Source of the DNA: CAZDVK01 sp964508915
Lineage (GTDB): Bacteria; Pseudomonadota; Alphaproteobacteria; Paracaedibacterales; CAIULA01
Direction of reading: 5' to 3'
Assembly: GCA_964508915.1 (NCBI GenBank)
Contig: CAZDVK010000008.1
Location: forward strand, 1-64,000
Length of the DNA stretch: 64,000 nt
Shown: one piece after another, positions 26,592-35,384 of the stretch
How the letters are laid out: every line of letters starts with the position of its first letter
Numbering within the stretch: position 1 is the stretch's first letter
Program-made: the position numbers and the translations under genes
Notes under the pieces: generated by a model
Seen by the model: the letters and a program-made list of their open reading frames with translations, nothing else
Databases searched by the model: none
What the model was told of the DNA's origin: nothing

Positions 26592-26896
26592 AAATTTTCT
26601 CCTTCCACGATTAACCTCTGAATACTTAAATGGGCAGCAGTATTATTTTTTAAAAACAATAGTGGTGCAAAATTTAAACGTATAACAAATAACTTTCACC
26701 TTATAGCATATTATTTTTGCAATACCCAAAAATAAATTTGGTACGTTTACAGGATTTTTCCGTTTCTGAAAATCTGAAAAGATGAATCATGGTGCTTATT
26801 TTATGCAGACAAAAAACGTTAGAAATATGCCTTTAATTTATTGCACACCGCGTAATATAATTATTTTTAGTTAATTTTTATTTTAAGGTCCCCTTG
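26592..26896. other. divergent intergenic region
   Basis: This 305-base gap lies between the divergent secreted-protein operon and sdhA. It is very AT-rich. On the plus strand a TATAAT (26856-26861) lies 35 bases before the sdhA ATG and is the best -10 candidate; its -35 is poor. I see no RNA gene, repeat or short conserved coding frame in the rest. Confidence 0.5.
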
Positions 26897-28681
26897 ATGA
26901 CCCAGGCATATACCATCATTGACCATGACTATGATGTTGTCGTTATTGGCGCGGGTGGTGCGGGCCTTCGGGCAACGTTGGGCATGTGTGCCGCGGGTCT
27001 TAAAACAGCATGCGTTACTAAGGTTTTTCCAACACGCAGTCACACCGTTGCAGCCCAAGGGGGCATCAGTGCGGCGCTAGATAACATGCACCAGGGCGAC
27101 AATTGGCGATATCACTTTTACGATACAGTGAAAGGTTCTGATTGGTTAGGTGACCAAGATGCCATTGAATATATGTGCAAAAATGCCATTGATGCAGTGG
27201 TGGAATTAGAACATTTTGGAGTTCCCTTTTCACGTACGGAATCAGGCAAAATTTACCAACGGCCTTTTGGTGGCCACACCATTAACCATGGTGAATCTAT
27301 GGCCAACCGGGCCTGTGCCGCTGCTGACCGCACGGGCCATGCCATTTTGCATACGCTATATCAGCAATGTTTAAAGCACAATGCCGAATTTTTTATTGAA
27401 TATTTTGCCCTTGATTTAATTATGGAGGATGGTGTTTGTCGGGGTGTTATAGCCTGGTGTTTGGAAGACGGTACCCTTCACAGATTTCGGGCCCATTTGG
27501 TTGTTGTTGCAACAGGTGGGTATGGCCGTATTTATTTTTCCTGCACAGGCGCCCACACGTGTACGGGGGATGGCAATGGGTTGGTTTTGCGGGCTGGCCT
27601 TCCACTGCAAGATATGGAATTTGTGCAATTCCACCCAACTGGTTTATACGGTGTTGGCTGCTTAATGAGCGAAGCTGCCCGAGGGGAAGGGGGGTACCTA
27701 AGCAATTCAGAAGGCGGACGTTTTATGCTGCGTTACGCCCCCCATGCTAAAGATTTAGCATCCCGCGATGTGGTTAGCCGCGCCATTACTTTGGAGATAT
27801 TGGAAGGTCGCGGGGTTGGACCTAAAAAAGATCACATAAACCTGCATCTAGAACATTTAGGTGCTGAGGTGATTCAAAAACGTTTACCAAGCATTACCGA
27901 AATGGCTAAAACGTTTTGTGGGGTCGATGCCACCAAAGAACCCATCCCTGTTTTACCCACGGTGCACTACAATATGGGCGGAATTCCAACCAACATTCAT
28001 GGGGAGGTTTTAAAAAATGCCCAAGAAGACGTGGTTCCAGGCTTAATGGCCATTGGCGAAGCGGCGTGCGTTTCCGTGCATGGGGCCAACCGGTTGGGTA
28101 CCAATTCACTTCTTGACCTGATTGTCTTTGGTCGGGCTGCCGCATTGCGCGCAAAAGAATTACTTCGATTAAGCCCAACCCATGCGCCTTTGGCCGATGA
28201 TGCCACCGATGCAACTGTTGCCCGTTTTGATGCCTTGCGTCACGCAAAGGGAGAATTGGGCACGGCACAAATTCGCTTAAAAATGCAACAAACCATGCAA
28301 AATCATTGTGCTGTTTTTAGAAAGCAGGAAACCTTGGAAGAAGGTATTCAGCAGATGACCCAAGTTTATGATTCTATGCAGGATATTCGTCTTCAAGATC
28401 GATCCTTGGTTTGGAATACAGATTTGGTAGAGGCGCTAGAGCTTCAGAACATGCTGCCCCAAGCCATGGTAACGTTGCAGTCAGCCCTGTGGCGTACAGA
28501 AAGCCGCGGCGCCCATGCCCGTGATGACTATCCCGACCGGGATGATGTAAATTGGCTGCAGCATACCCTGTGTTGGTGGGACGAGATAAACAAAAATCAC
28601 GTCTTAGATGGTCGCTCCGTACACCTACAGCCTTTGACAGATGATGTGGAGGCGATCCCACTGCAGAAACGGGTTTACTAA
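26897..28681 (+). CDS. sdhA: succinate dehydrogenase flavoprotein subunit
   Basis: SdhA oxidises succinate to fumarate with covalently bound FAD in complex II. The 594-residue product has the dinucleotide-binding VVIGAGGAGLRA near 14-26, the flavinylated His49 in TRSHTVAAQGG, substrate-binding QFHPTGLYG near 241 and the HGANRLGTNSLLDLIVFG block near 394-411, ending in KRVY as usual. The ATG at 26897 is one codon after a TTG that also opens the frame; AAGG lies upstream. sdhC, sdhD and sdhB, normally adjacent, are absent here, so the operon is split. A terminator follows. Confidence 0.96.
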   Translation: MTQAYTIIDHDYDVVVIGAGGAGLRATLGMCAAGLKTACVTKVFPTRSHTVAAQGGISAALDNMHQGDNWRYHFYDTVKGSDWLGDQDAIEYMCKNAIDAVVELEHFGVPFSRTESGKIYQRPFGGHTINHGESMANRACAAADRTGHAILHTLYQQCLKHNAEFFIEYFALDLIMEDGVCRGVIAWCLEDGTLHRFRAHLVVVATGGYGRIYFSCTGAHTCTGDGNGLVLRAGLPLQDMEFVQFHPTGLYGVGCLMSEAARGEGGYLSNSEGGRFMLRYAPHAKDLASRDVVSRAITLEILEGRGVGPKKDHINLHLEHLGAEVIQKRLPSITEMAKTFCGVDATKEPIPVLPTVHYNMGGIPTNIHGEVLKNAQEDVVPGLMAIGEAACVSVHGANRLGTNSLLDLIVFGRAAALRAKELLRLSPTHAPLADDATDATVARFDALRHAKGELGTAQIRLKMQQTMQNHCAVFRKQETLEEGIQQMTQVYDSMQDIRLQDRSLVWNTDLVEALELQNMLPQAMVTLQSALWRTESRGAHARDDYPDRDDVNWLQHTLCWWDEINKNHVLDGRSVHLQPLTDDVEAIPLQKRVY

Positions 28682-28734
28682 ACGGCCTTAATTTAATCAC
28701 TTTGGTTATTTTTCGAGGAACCCCTACTTTCGTG

Positions 28735-28762
28735 GGGGCAACTTTGATGCCATAGTTGCCCC
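28735..28762. terminator. hairpin after sdhA
   Basis: GGGGCAACT, ten-base loop, AGTTGCCCC is a perfect nine-pair stem followed by ATTTTGT on the plus strand, about 55 bases after sdhA and ahead of the convergent gene stop at 28791. A second stem (CCCCTAC with GTGGGG, about 28721-28737) overlaps its left arm, so the two are alternatives. Confidence 0.7.
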
Positions 28763-28790
28763 ATTTTGTAATCAGATTGCAGTTTATAAA

Positions 28791-30020
28791 CTAATTTTTA
28801 TTTTTAGATTTGCTACTGCTCTTTTTGGTAGATTTGTTTTTTTCGCTAGGTTTTGCTTTAGACTCCTCTGCTTTAGGTTCTGCCTTAACTGCGCAGGCAA
28901 AAGGCTTTCCTGGAAAAAGCATGTTCATTTTTAATTTAATAATCGTCGAATCATCACGAACAAGTTTGCACCAAGAATCTGGATCTAAAGCATAGGCTTT
29001 TTCAGGAACATCTTTTAATCCTTCCCTCATATTTTCTATAAAAACACTAAGTTCATACTTTTTTAGGTGCAAAAGAAGGGCTGCTCTTAAAAATTTGTCA
29101 AAATCCAATTTGACATTTGCAACGTTCTCTTGAGATTCTGTATGTTCGGGACTGGCGCGACAGCATTTAATTTTTTCATTCCTTTGTAATAAGGCTGTTC
29201 TTAATTTGCCCCTTTTTTCTTTTTCCACCGTAACTAAAGCCTTGGCCAAAAGGCTATCATCTTGGGAAAATACGCGTGCGTAAAATTCAGGGTCGCCGTA
29301 AGCCCGAACATCGTCGACAGCCCCAACCAGCGTATACCTACCCCAGTTTAATGTCTCTTCGTCACGTCCTTTTTGATCAGGTTTATAAGGTTTAATTGTT
29401 GCTAAAAGTGCCTCGGGCGTTGAAACGCTGGGGGCGAGTGTTTCATCTTCGAAAAAATGCTCTAAGTGCCCAAGGTTTGACAAAGAAATACCCCATTTCT
29501 TTTCAAAAATAGCTCTAAGATATCTTTCGCCTAAATCTCCATTTTCGGGATCTTTTAAAAACTTTTGAATTTCATCAAAGTCTACTAATTTAAGTATTTT
29601 TCCAAAATTTTGTTTCCAAATAGCTGGACCATCTGATTCTGTTAAAAGGCTTTTCAACCCTTCATTACCCCACAGGTCAATACTGACGTCTATACACGCT
29701 TCATAAAAGGGGTTAGATTCCTTGCCTGCTTCTTTTCCTAATTCCTTTAGCTTTTCCCGTTCTTCTAACGTCAAAGGCGAGTCACCTAAATAAGCTTTCG
29801 CCATGTCATCCCAAGATATTACCTTGTCAGACCCTATAAACTTAAGCATAAAATTTTTAATTTTGTCAGGCTGAGTGCGACAATTTGTTAAGCAGTCTTT
29901 AACTTCTGCTTCCTTCGTTGTAAAGCGTGTACATTTTTTGTTACAGTCAAAAGTCGCAGCAGATGCTGCAAAAGCAGTTGTTGCACAAATGGCTACTATT
30001 AAATTAAATAATTTAAGCAT
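28791..30020 (-). CDS. secreted protein with N-terminal twin CX3C motif, 409 residues
   Basis: No named family was recognised. The signal peptide (residues 1-22, ending AASAA) is followed by C26-x3-C30, 12 residues, C43-x3-C47 in the order CNKKC and CLTNC, then a KNF-like motif. That layout matches the 214-residue secreted protein at 4644-5288, with a shorter loop. The remainder is hydrophilic, helix-rich and ends in a Lys/Ser-rich tail (KNKSTKKSSSKSKNKN). Additional cysteines include a CC pair near residue 288 (KIKCCRAS). The start follows TAGGTAAATTTC. It lies downstream of prfB but with a 106-base AT-rich gap, so it is probably transcribed separately. Export with disulfide bonding is inferred. 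Confidence 0.75.
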   Translation of the reverse strand: MLKLFNLIVAICATTAFAASAATFDCNKKCTRFTTKEAEVKDCLTNCRTQPDKIKNFMLKFIGSDKVISWDDMAKAYLGDSPLTLEEREKLKELGKEAGKESNPFYEACIDVSIDLWGNEGLKSLLTESDGPAIWKQNFGKILKLVDFDEIQKFLKDPENGDLGERYLRAIFEKKWGISLSNLGHLEHFFEDETLAPSVSTPEALLATIKPYKPDQKGRDEETLNWGRYTLVGAVDDVRAYGDPEFYARVFSQDDSLLAKALVTVEKEKRGKLRTALLQRNEKIKCCRASPEHTESQENVANVKLDFDKFLRAALLLHLKKYELSVFIENMREGLKDVPEKAYALDPDSWCKLVRDDSTIIKLKMNMLFPGKPFACAVKAEPKAEESKAKPSEKNKSTKKSSSKSKNKN

Positions 30021-30126
30021 GAAATTTACCTATTTAAGACAAAGGGTTATTTTCTTAATTCTGTCTAAAAATAGTTAATTTTTGATTAATTTCTTAAAAA
30101 ATATAAGATGTAAAAATAATGTTGAA

Positions 30127-31231
30127 TTATTCAGCCACTGTTTTTTGGGCAAGGGCTGCTTCTAAAAATGTGTCAATGTCCCCATCCAACACAGCTTGAG
30201 CATTTCCTTTTTCAACACCTGTTCTGGAATCTTTCACCATTTGGTAAGGCTGTAAAACGTAAGACCGAATCTGGTGCCCCCAGCCAATATCGGTTTTGCT
30301 GGCCGTTTGGGCACTTAATTTTTCTTCACGCTTACGCAGTTCAAGCTCGTATAGACGGGCTTTAAGCATGGTCATAGCTTGGGCACGGTTGCGGTGTTGT
30401 GACCGGTCATTTTGGCACTGAACCACAATACCTGTTGGCATATGAGTAATACGAATAGCACTTTCCGTTTTATTCACATGTTGCCCACCGGCCCCAGATG
30501 CCCGGTAGGTATCAATGCGTAAATCTTTTTCTTCAACCTGAATATCAATGGAATCGTCAATAACCGGGTACACCCAAACGGAAGCAAAACTGGTATGACG
30601 ACGTGCATTGGAATCAAAAGGGGAGATGCGCACCAAACGGTGAACGCCACTTTCGGTTTTTAGCCAGCCATAGGCTTGATGACCCGCTATTTTAAAGCTG
30701 ATAGATTTAATACCTGCTTCTTCGCCTGGGTTTTCGTCCAAAACCTCTACTTTGTAACCACGGCGTTCTGCCCAACGGCCGTACATACGGGCTAGCATTT
30801 CGGCCCAATCTTGCGCTTCGGTACCACCAGCACCGGCATTAATTTCTAAAAAGCAATCATTGCCATCGGCTTCGCCTGATAATAGGGTTTCCAGCTGTAG
30901 CCGGCCTGCATGAATTTGTAAGCTTTGTAAATTGCCTTCGGCTTCTTTTAAAACGGCATCGTCGTTTTCTTCTTCAGCTAATTCTATTAGAGCTAGGGTG
31001 TCGTCTAATGATTGTTCTGTAGATGTGATGCGTTCAATGGCTGCTTTTAAGACTTCACGTTCTTTTAGAATTTTTTGGGCTTGGCCTTGGTCCTCCCAAA
31101 GACTTGGAGATTCTGCCTTTTCATCAAGTTTTTTTAATGTTTCAACGGCTTTATCAAAGTCAAAGATGCCTCCGTAGCAACAATAATGATTGCCGGATGG
31201 ATTCAACAGATGATTCAAGGTCAGCGCGCAT
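30127..31231 (-). CDS. prfB: peptide chain release factor 2, programmed +1 frameshift
   Basis: RF2 ends translation at UGA and UAA. The body has the SPF codon-recognition tripeptide in RISPFDSNARRH and the catalytic GGQ in SGAGGQHVNK. The reading frame is split. A first frame starts at the ATG at 31231 and runs 23 codons (ending LLLLRRHL) to an in-frame TGA at 31162-31160. The sequence there is GGAGG, CAT, CTT, TGA, C: an internal Shine-Dalgarno followed by the classic slippery CTT-TGA-C. Skipping one base joins CTT to GAC (31161) and gives a 367-residue protein. This is the autoregulatory frameshift in which low RF2 promotes slippage. The gene begins 30 bases after rnpB. Confidence 0.96.
31158..31174 (-). 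promoter_or_regulatory. RF2 programmed frameshift site
   Basis: On the minus strand GGAGG is followed at 3-base spacing by CTTTGAC. The internal ribosome-binding sequence plus the UGA in a poor context cause +1 slippage from CUU to UUU; RF2 itself competes by terminating at the UGA, closing a feedback loop. Confidence 0.95.
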
Positions 31232-31260
31232 AATAAAACCAAATCGTCAAAAATTAAGTG

Positions 31261-31647
31261 ATCAGGTGGCCTATAAGCCGGGTTCTGTCCAAAGGATAAC
31301 CTTCTGGATGATCATTCATCTGGGATGGTTGTTACCAACCACCTCAAGCAACCTACCCGAACAAAACGCGCAAACACGCTCTATTAAGTTTCCTTAATAC
31401 GTTGTTCCAACTTGGTCTTGCTCCGGATGGGGTTTACCTTGCAACGCCTGTTGCCAAGCGCACGGTGCGCTCTTACCGCACCTTTTCACCCTTGCCTTTT
31501 AAAAAATTAAAAGGCGGTTTATTTTCTGTGGCACTTTCCCTAAAGTTGGCTTTAAGCCAACCCCGCTGGATGTTATCCAGCATCCTGTTTGCGTGGAGCC
31601 CGGACTTTCCTCTAGCATTGCTGCCAGCGATCATCCAACCACCTGAT
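31261..31647 (-). ncRNA. rnpB: RNase P RNA
   Basis: RNase P RNA is the catalytic RNA that matures tRNA 5' ends. On the minus strand the 5' side has AGAGGAAAGTCCGGGCTCC (P3-P4 region) and the 3' side has ACAGAACCCGGCTTA; these are the universal bacterial type-A landmarks. The ends are set by a perfect nine-pair P1 helix, ATCAGGTGG at 31647-31639 with CCACCTGAT at 31269-31261. GGATGCTGGATAACATCCAG and paired GGTTGG/CCAACC stems lie between. Length of about 387 nt is typical. It sits directly upstream of prfB on the same strand. Confidence 0.97.
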
Positions 31648-31655
31648 ATACCCTA

Positions 31656-31683
31656 AACATAAAATTTTATAGCCGAAAGTCAA
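31656..31683 (-). promoter_or_regulatory. rnpB promoter
   Basis: TTGACT (31683-31678), 16-base spacer, TATGTT (31661-31656) on the minus strand would start RNA a few bases before the P1 helix of rnpB, which supports both the promoter and the RNA 5' end. Confidence 0.65.
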
Positions 31684-31770
31684 GTTGTTTTAGAAAAAAT
31701 GGCCTTCACTTTTTTTTAATCATTTTATGCCTACAATAAACCCAAGGGTTTCATTGGTTAGGCTGGAAGT

Positions 31771-32148
31771 ATGAAAAAATGCATTTTTATTGTTCTGGTT
31801 TTTTTTATGACTCAAGTCGTAGCCCTTGAGGAAAGTGAAAAAGAAGCAGCTATTTCTGCTGCTTTTTTTCAAGGTCTTGCTGAGGCTCAAATTTATGGAA
31901 ACAGCGAATATGTAAATGGGCTTAAATTACATAAAAGGAATTCGTATCATAAACTTGGCGGTGGAAAAAAATATGTTTTAGAAACCATTCACGATGAACC
32001 GTCCTTTAACAGAGCTATGGGAATTTTTCATCATTACCTTTTTAAACGTAAAGATTCTAGAAATCCTGCTTATGCTGCTGCCGTTGATTTGGAATTTTTG
32101 GTTATACGTGAATTATGCGAACAAGCTATATCAAAAAGTGACGAATAA
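31771..32148 (+). CDS. small secreted protein, first of a related pair
   Basis: A 125-residue product with a signal peptide (MKKCIFIVLVFFMTQVVA) and no recognised family. The C-terminal half resembles the next gene product: PAYAAAVDLEFLVIRELCEQ here against PEYRAALDVGIEVIRRQCEE there, with aligned spacing from an NSEY/NSLY motif upstream. The ATG follows CTGGAAGT. It lies divergent from rnpB/prfB. The stop is one base from the next possible start, so the pair should be co-transcribed and probably co-translated. Function unknown; export is inferred. Confidence 0.7.
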   Translation: MKKCIFIVLVFFMTQVVALEESEKEAAISAAFFQGLAEAQIYGNSEYVNGLKLHKRNSYHKLGGGKKYVLETIHDEPSFNRAMGIFHHYLFKRKDSRNPAYAAAVDLEFLVIRELCEQAISKSDE

Positions 32149-32149
32149 G

Positions 32150-32656
32150 ATGATATTTTTAATGAAAAATATATTTTTCTGTTTAGCCGTGTTTGGGATT
32201 TTGGAAAATACCTGGGGCGCTGATGACGACGACTTGGATTCACCGACTTCTTCTGGTTCTGGCGGAATTCCTTTTGTTCCTAAGGTAGGAGGAGAGGACT
32301 GCGAGATTCAAACAATGCGACAAAATGTTTGGGGACAGCTCTACAACAATTCCCTTTATCAAATAGGCAAGGGGCGTGACATATTATCAGGTCTTTTTTC
32401 CGCTGAAAAAGATGTTTTAGATTACGTAACCAACAAAGAAAAAGAATCACTGGTATTAACCTATTATATGCAACGCTTATTGTTTCATAGGCAGTTGTCT
32501 GGTTTAAAAACCCATATGGTAGACAGTCTTGATTTTCCAGAATACAGGGCAGCTTTAGACGTGGGTATTGAGGTCATTAGACGTCAATGTGAAGAAACAA
32601 AAAAAGCTGAATCCAAAAAACCTTCTATCGACCCCTTTGAATTTGAACGAAAATAA
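32150..32656 (+). CDS. small secreted protein, second of a related pair
   Basis: A product of 168 residues from the ATG at 32150, or 164 from the ATG at 32162; the frame itself opens earlier inside the previous gene. The N-terminus is a signal peptide (MKNIFFCLAVFGILENTWGA), followed by an acidic DDDDLDS and a Ser/Gly linker, then a helical domain related to the preceding protein through the P-x-Y-x-A-A-[LV]-D and V-I-R-x-x-C-E motifs. It has two cysteines in the mature part and a lysine-rich end. It probably arose by duplication of its neighbour. No function assigned. It converges on prmC with a 3-base gap. Confidence 0.68.
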   Translation: MIFLMKNIFFCLAVFGILENTWGADDDDLDSPTSSGSGGIPFVPKVGGEDCEIQTMRQNVWGQLYNNSLYQIGKGRDILSGLFSAEKDVLDYVTNKEKESLVLTYYMQRLLFHRQLSGLKTHMVDSLDFPEYRAALDVGIEVIRRQCEETKKAESKKPSIDPFEFERK

Positions 32657-32659
32657 AAC

Positions 32660-33487
32660 TTAATGAGCGGGTGAAACAACTAAAACGCGGTTAATACCGG
32701 CAAGGTCTGGGTAAGTATGTTCAACCAAAAAGCCATACTTTTCGGCTATCCGTGCTACATCGTGTTCTTGTCCTTGCCCTATTTCCAAAAATATTTTTGT
32801 TTGTTTGTGGCATAATGGGCGGATGGAACCTAACAATTCTTCATAACACCTAAGGCCTGAATTTTCAGCAAACAAAGCTAAAGGTGGGTCATATAATCTA
32901 ACAGAATCTGGTAATGCGGCATTTGGTTTAATATAGGGGGGGTTACTGACAATAATATCAAAAGTTCCTTTAATATTTTCCGCCCAGCAACTTTGAACAA
33001 ATGAACACCGATGGTTTAGGTGAAGGGTGTTTGCATTTTCTTTGGCAACATTTAAGGCGTGGGGGCATATATCCACGCCTACGCCTATGGCATTTGGGTA
33101 TTCAGTCAATAAACTTAAAACTAAACAGCCTGTCCCTGTTCCAAAATCGATGATGTGGTATGGTTTTTGATGGTCTGAGAAGGCTTTTAAAACCGCCTCT
33201 ATCAGTGTTTCACTGTCAGGCCGTGGGTCTAGCGTATGTTCAGTGACCCGGAAGGTTAAACTCCAAAATTCCTTACGTCCAATAATTTTAGACAATGGTT
33301 CTTGCTTGATGCGCCTTTGGACAAGCTGTTCAAGTTTTTCTTTTTGTTCTGGGGTTAGAAAAATATCTGTTTCAAAAAGAACATATTCATAAGGTTGATT
33401 CAGAACAAAAGCTACTAAAAGGCGAACCTCTCGGGCCGCATTATCAATGCCCGATTCATGCAATTTTGATATATAAAAATTCAACAA
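32660..33487 (-). CDS. prmC: release factor glutamine methyltransferase
   Basis: PrmC methylates the glutamine of the GGQ motif in RF1 and RF2. In 275 residues: an N-terminal helical substrate-binding domain, SAM motif I IIDFGTGTGCLVLSLL at 112-127, acidic VDICPHAL near 139, and the catalytic NPPY at 182-185. Start is TTG at 33487, with a stop four codons upstream, so the N-terminus cannot extend further. Being 1.4 kb from its substrate gene prfB is notable but they are separated by other genes. The gap 33488-33544 shows nothing. Confidence 0.94.
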   Translation of the reverse strand: MLNFYISKLHESGIDNAAREVRLLVAFVLNQPYEYVLFETDIFLTPEQKEKLEQLVQRRIKQEPLSKIIGRKEFWSLTFRVTEHTLDPRPDSETLIEAVLKAFSDHQKPYHIIDFGTGTGCLVLSLLTEYPNAIGVGVDICPHALNVAKENANTLHLNHRCSFVQSCWAENIKGTFDIIVSNPPYIKPNAALPDSVRLYDPPLALFAENSGLRCYEELLGSIRPLCHKQTKIFLEIGQGQEHDVARIAEKYGFLVEHTYPDLAGINRVLVVSPAH

Positions 33488-33544
33488 TTCTTAAAGCTAT
33501 ACCCCTCGCCTGCCTGCTGGATTTCTTAAAATTCATTGGGTATA

Positions 33545-34957
33545 TTAATGACCGCCACCTTTTAAGGCTTTGACAACTTCTTCACATACTTTTTTGGCAT
33601 CACCCAGTACCATCATCGTGTTGTCACGGTAAAATAATTCATTATCAACCCCTGCGTAACCTGAAGCCAATGACCGTTTTACAAAAAATACGGTGCGGGC
33701 TTTTTCCACATCCAAAATGGGCATACCATAAATGGGTGAAGTGCGGTCAGATTTAGCGGCTGGGTTGGTAATATCGTTAGCGCCAATTACAAAAGCCACA
33801 TCTGTTGAAGCGAAATCACTGTTAATATCATCTAATTCCAAAACGTCGTCATAAGGTACATTGGCTTCAGCCAATAGAACATTCATATGGCCTGGCATAC
33901 GACCTGCAACCGGATGAATGGCGTAACGAACTTTGATATTTTGTTTCTTTAACAAATCTGCCATTTCACGCAGCGCGTGTTGGGCTTGTGCTACGGCCAT
34001 GCCGTAACCTGGCACAATAATAACGCTTTGGGCGTTGCTCATGAAATAAGCGGCATCATCCGCGTTGCTAACTTTAATGGGTTTGTCAGAAACAGCACCA
34101 CCACCGGCCTGAGCCGCTGCGCCGCTATCTGTACCAAAACCACCTAGAATCACATTAAAAATGGACCGATTCATGCCTTTACACATAATGTAACTAAGGA
34201 TGGCACCCGATGAACCAACCAGGGCGCCTGTAATGACCAGCAAATTATTATTCATGGTAAAGCCAATGCCAGCAGCGGCCCAACCTGAATAAGAATTCAG
34301 CATGGAAATAACAACGGGCATGTCAGCGCCCCCAATGGGTAAAATCAAAAGGCCACCCAAAACTAATGACAGAAGGGTTAAAAACCAAAATACAGTTGTT
34401 GATTCTGTCATCATAAACATAAACAAAAGGCCAACAAGGGCGATTCCCAAAAGGGCATTTAATTTATGCTGCCCTTCAAACACAAGGGGCTTTCCGCCAA
34501 TTAACCCTTGTAGCTTACAAAAAGCAATAATAGAGCCTGTAAATGTAATGGCACCAATAGCTGTGCCCAAGCCCATTTCAAGCAGGCTAGACGCCTTGAT
34601 TTTTCCTAAAACACCAATATGAAATACTTCCGGTGCGTACAAAGCACTGGCAGCCACAAATACAGCTGCTAACCCCACAAGGCTGTGGAATGCTGCCACA
34701 AGTTGTGGAAGGGCTGTCATTTGAATGCGTTTGGCAACAACTGTACCAATAGCGCTTCCTAAAGCAACGCCCCCGATAATAAGGCTATATCGGCTAATAG
34801 CTGGTGTTAACAGGGTTGTCAAAATGGCAATGACCATCCCGAAAATGCCATATAGGTTACCCGATCGTGATGTTTGGGCAGAAGACAAACCACGAAGGGA
34901 CAAAATAAAACAAACGGAGGAAACAAGATAAAAGAAAGCAGACAAATTAATAGACAT
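33545..34957 (-). CDS. pntB: NAD(P) transhydrogenase subunit beta
   Basis: PntB contains the proton channel helices and the NADP(H)-binding domain III of the proton-translocating transhydrogenase, which reduces NADP+ with NADH using the proton gradient. The 470-residue product has about nine N-terminal membrane helices and a C-terminal Rossmann domain with IIVPGYGMAVAQAQHAL near residue 312 and the AIHPVAGRMPGHMNVLLAEA and GANDITNPAAK segments. It is the third gene of a pntA1-pntA2-pntB operon, 9 bases after pntA2. Confidence 0.96.
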   Translation of the reverse strand: MSINLSAFFYLVSSVCFILSLRGLSSAQTSRSGNLYGIFGMVIAILTTLLTPAISRYSLIIGGVALGSAIGTVVAKRIQMTALPQLVAAFHSLVGLAAVFVAASALYAPEVFHIGVLGKIKASSLLEMGLGTAIGAITFTGSIIAFCKLQGLIGGKPLVFEGQHKLNALLGIALVGLLFMFMMTESTTVFWFLTLLSLVLGGLLILPIGGADMPVVISMLNSYSGWAAAGIGFTMNNNLLVITGALVGSSGAILSYIMCKGMNRSIFNVILGGFGTDSGAAAQAGGGAVSDKPIKVSNADDAAYFMSNAQSVIIVPGYGMAVAQAQHALREMADLLKKQNIKVRYAIHPVAGRMPGHMNVLLAEANVPYDDVLELDDINSDFASTDVAFVIGANDITNPAAKSDRTSPIYGMPILDVEKARTVFFVKRSLASGYAGVDNELFYRDNTMMVLGDAKKVCEEVVKALKGGGH

Positions 34958-34966
34958 AACTTTCCC

Positions 34967-35374
34967 CTATTTACTTTTTGAAAACATTTGAAGCATGCGC
35001 TGTGTCACAATAAACCCGCCAAAAATATTGACAGAGGCTAATACGACAGCTAAAAACCCAAAGGTGGATGAAATCCCGGCCACACCTGAGCCGGCAGCCA
35101 CAAGGGCGCCTACAATAATGACACTGGAAATGGCATTGGTGACGGACATTAAAGGCGAATGGAGGGCAGGTGTCACCTTCCACACCACATAATACCCAAC
35201 AAAACAGGCCAGGGCGAAAACCGTTAAGCTGATGATAAACGGGTCGACAGCTTGGGCTGGTGTTGTTTGAGCCATGTCATGAGCCATCTGGCTGAGTTGA
35301 CGAATTTCTTCCAACAATTCTTGGGTAGATTGAACCGTTTTTTTAGCTGTTTGTGATAGACTTTGGATATCCAT
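34967..35374 (-). CDS. pntA2: NAD(P) transhydrogenase subunit alpha, membrane part
   Basis: A 135-residue product corresponding to the separate membrane-spanning part of the alpha subunit in alphaproteobacteria (PntAB). It has an N-terminal soluble helix, then three to four hydrophobic helices including FIISLTVFALACFVGYYVVW and the conserved HSPLMSVTNAISSV block. It completes the proton channel with PntB. Ten bases separate it from the gene for the NAD-binding part. Confidence 0.95.
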   Translation of the reverse strand: MDIQSLSQTAKKTVQSTQELLEEIRQLSQMAHDMAQTTPAQAVDPFIISLTVFALACFVGYYVVWKVTPALHSPLMSVTNAISSVIIVGALVAAGSGVAGISSTFGFLAVVLASVNIFGGFIVTQRMLQMFSKSK

Positions 35375-35384
35375 TTTTTTCCCT

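Noticed and set aside
27436..27750. Several overlapping frames on both strands inside sdhA
   Set aside because: GC-rich conserved gene; all are shadows of sdhA, whose motifs are intact.
31162..31242. Single-frame start of prfB at 31242
   Set aside because: It gives an N-terminus unlike any RF2; the frameshift-joined start at 31231 matches the family.
31258..31656. Plus-strand frames across the RNase P RNA gene
   Set aside because: Type-A RNase P landmarks and a perfect P1 helix on the minus strand identify it as RNA.
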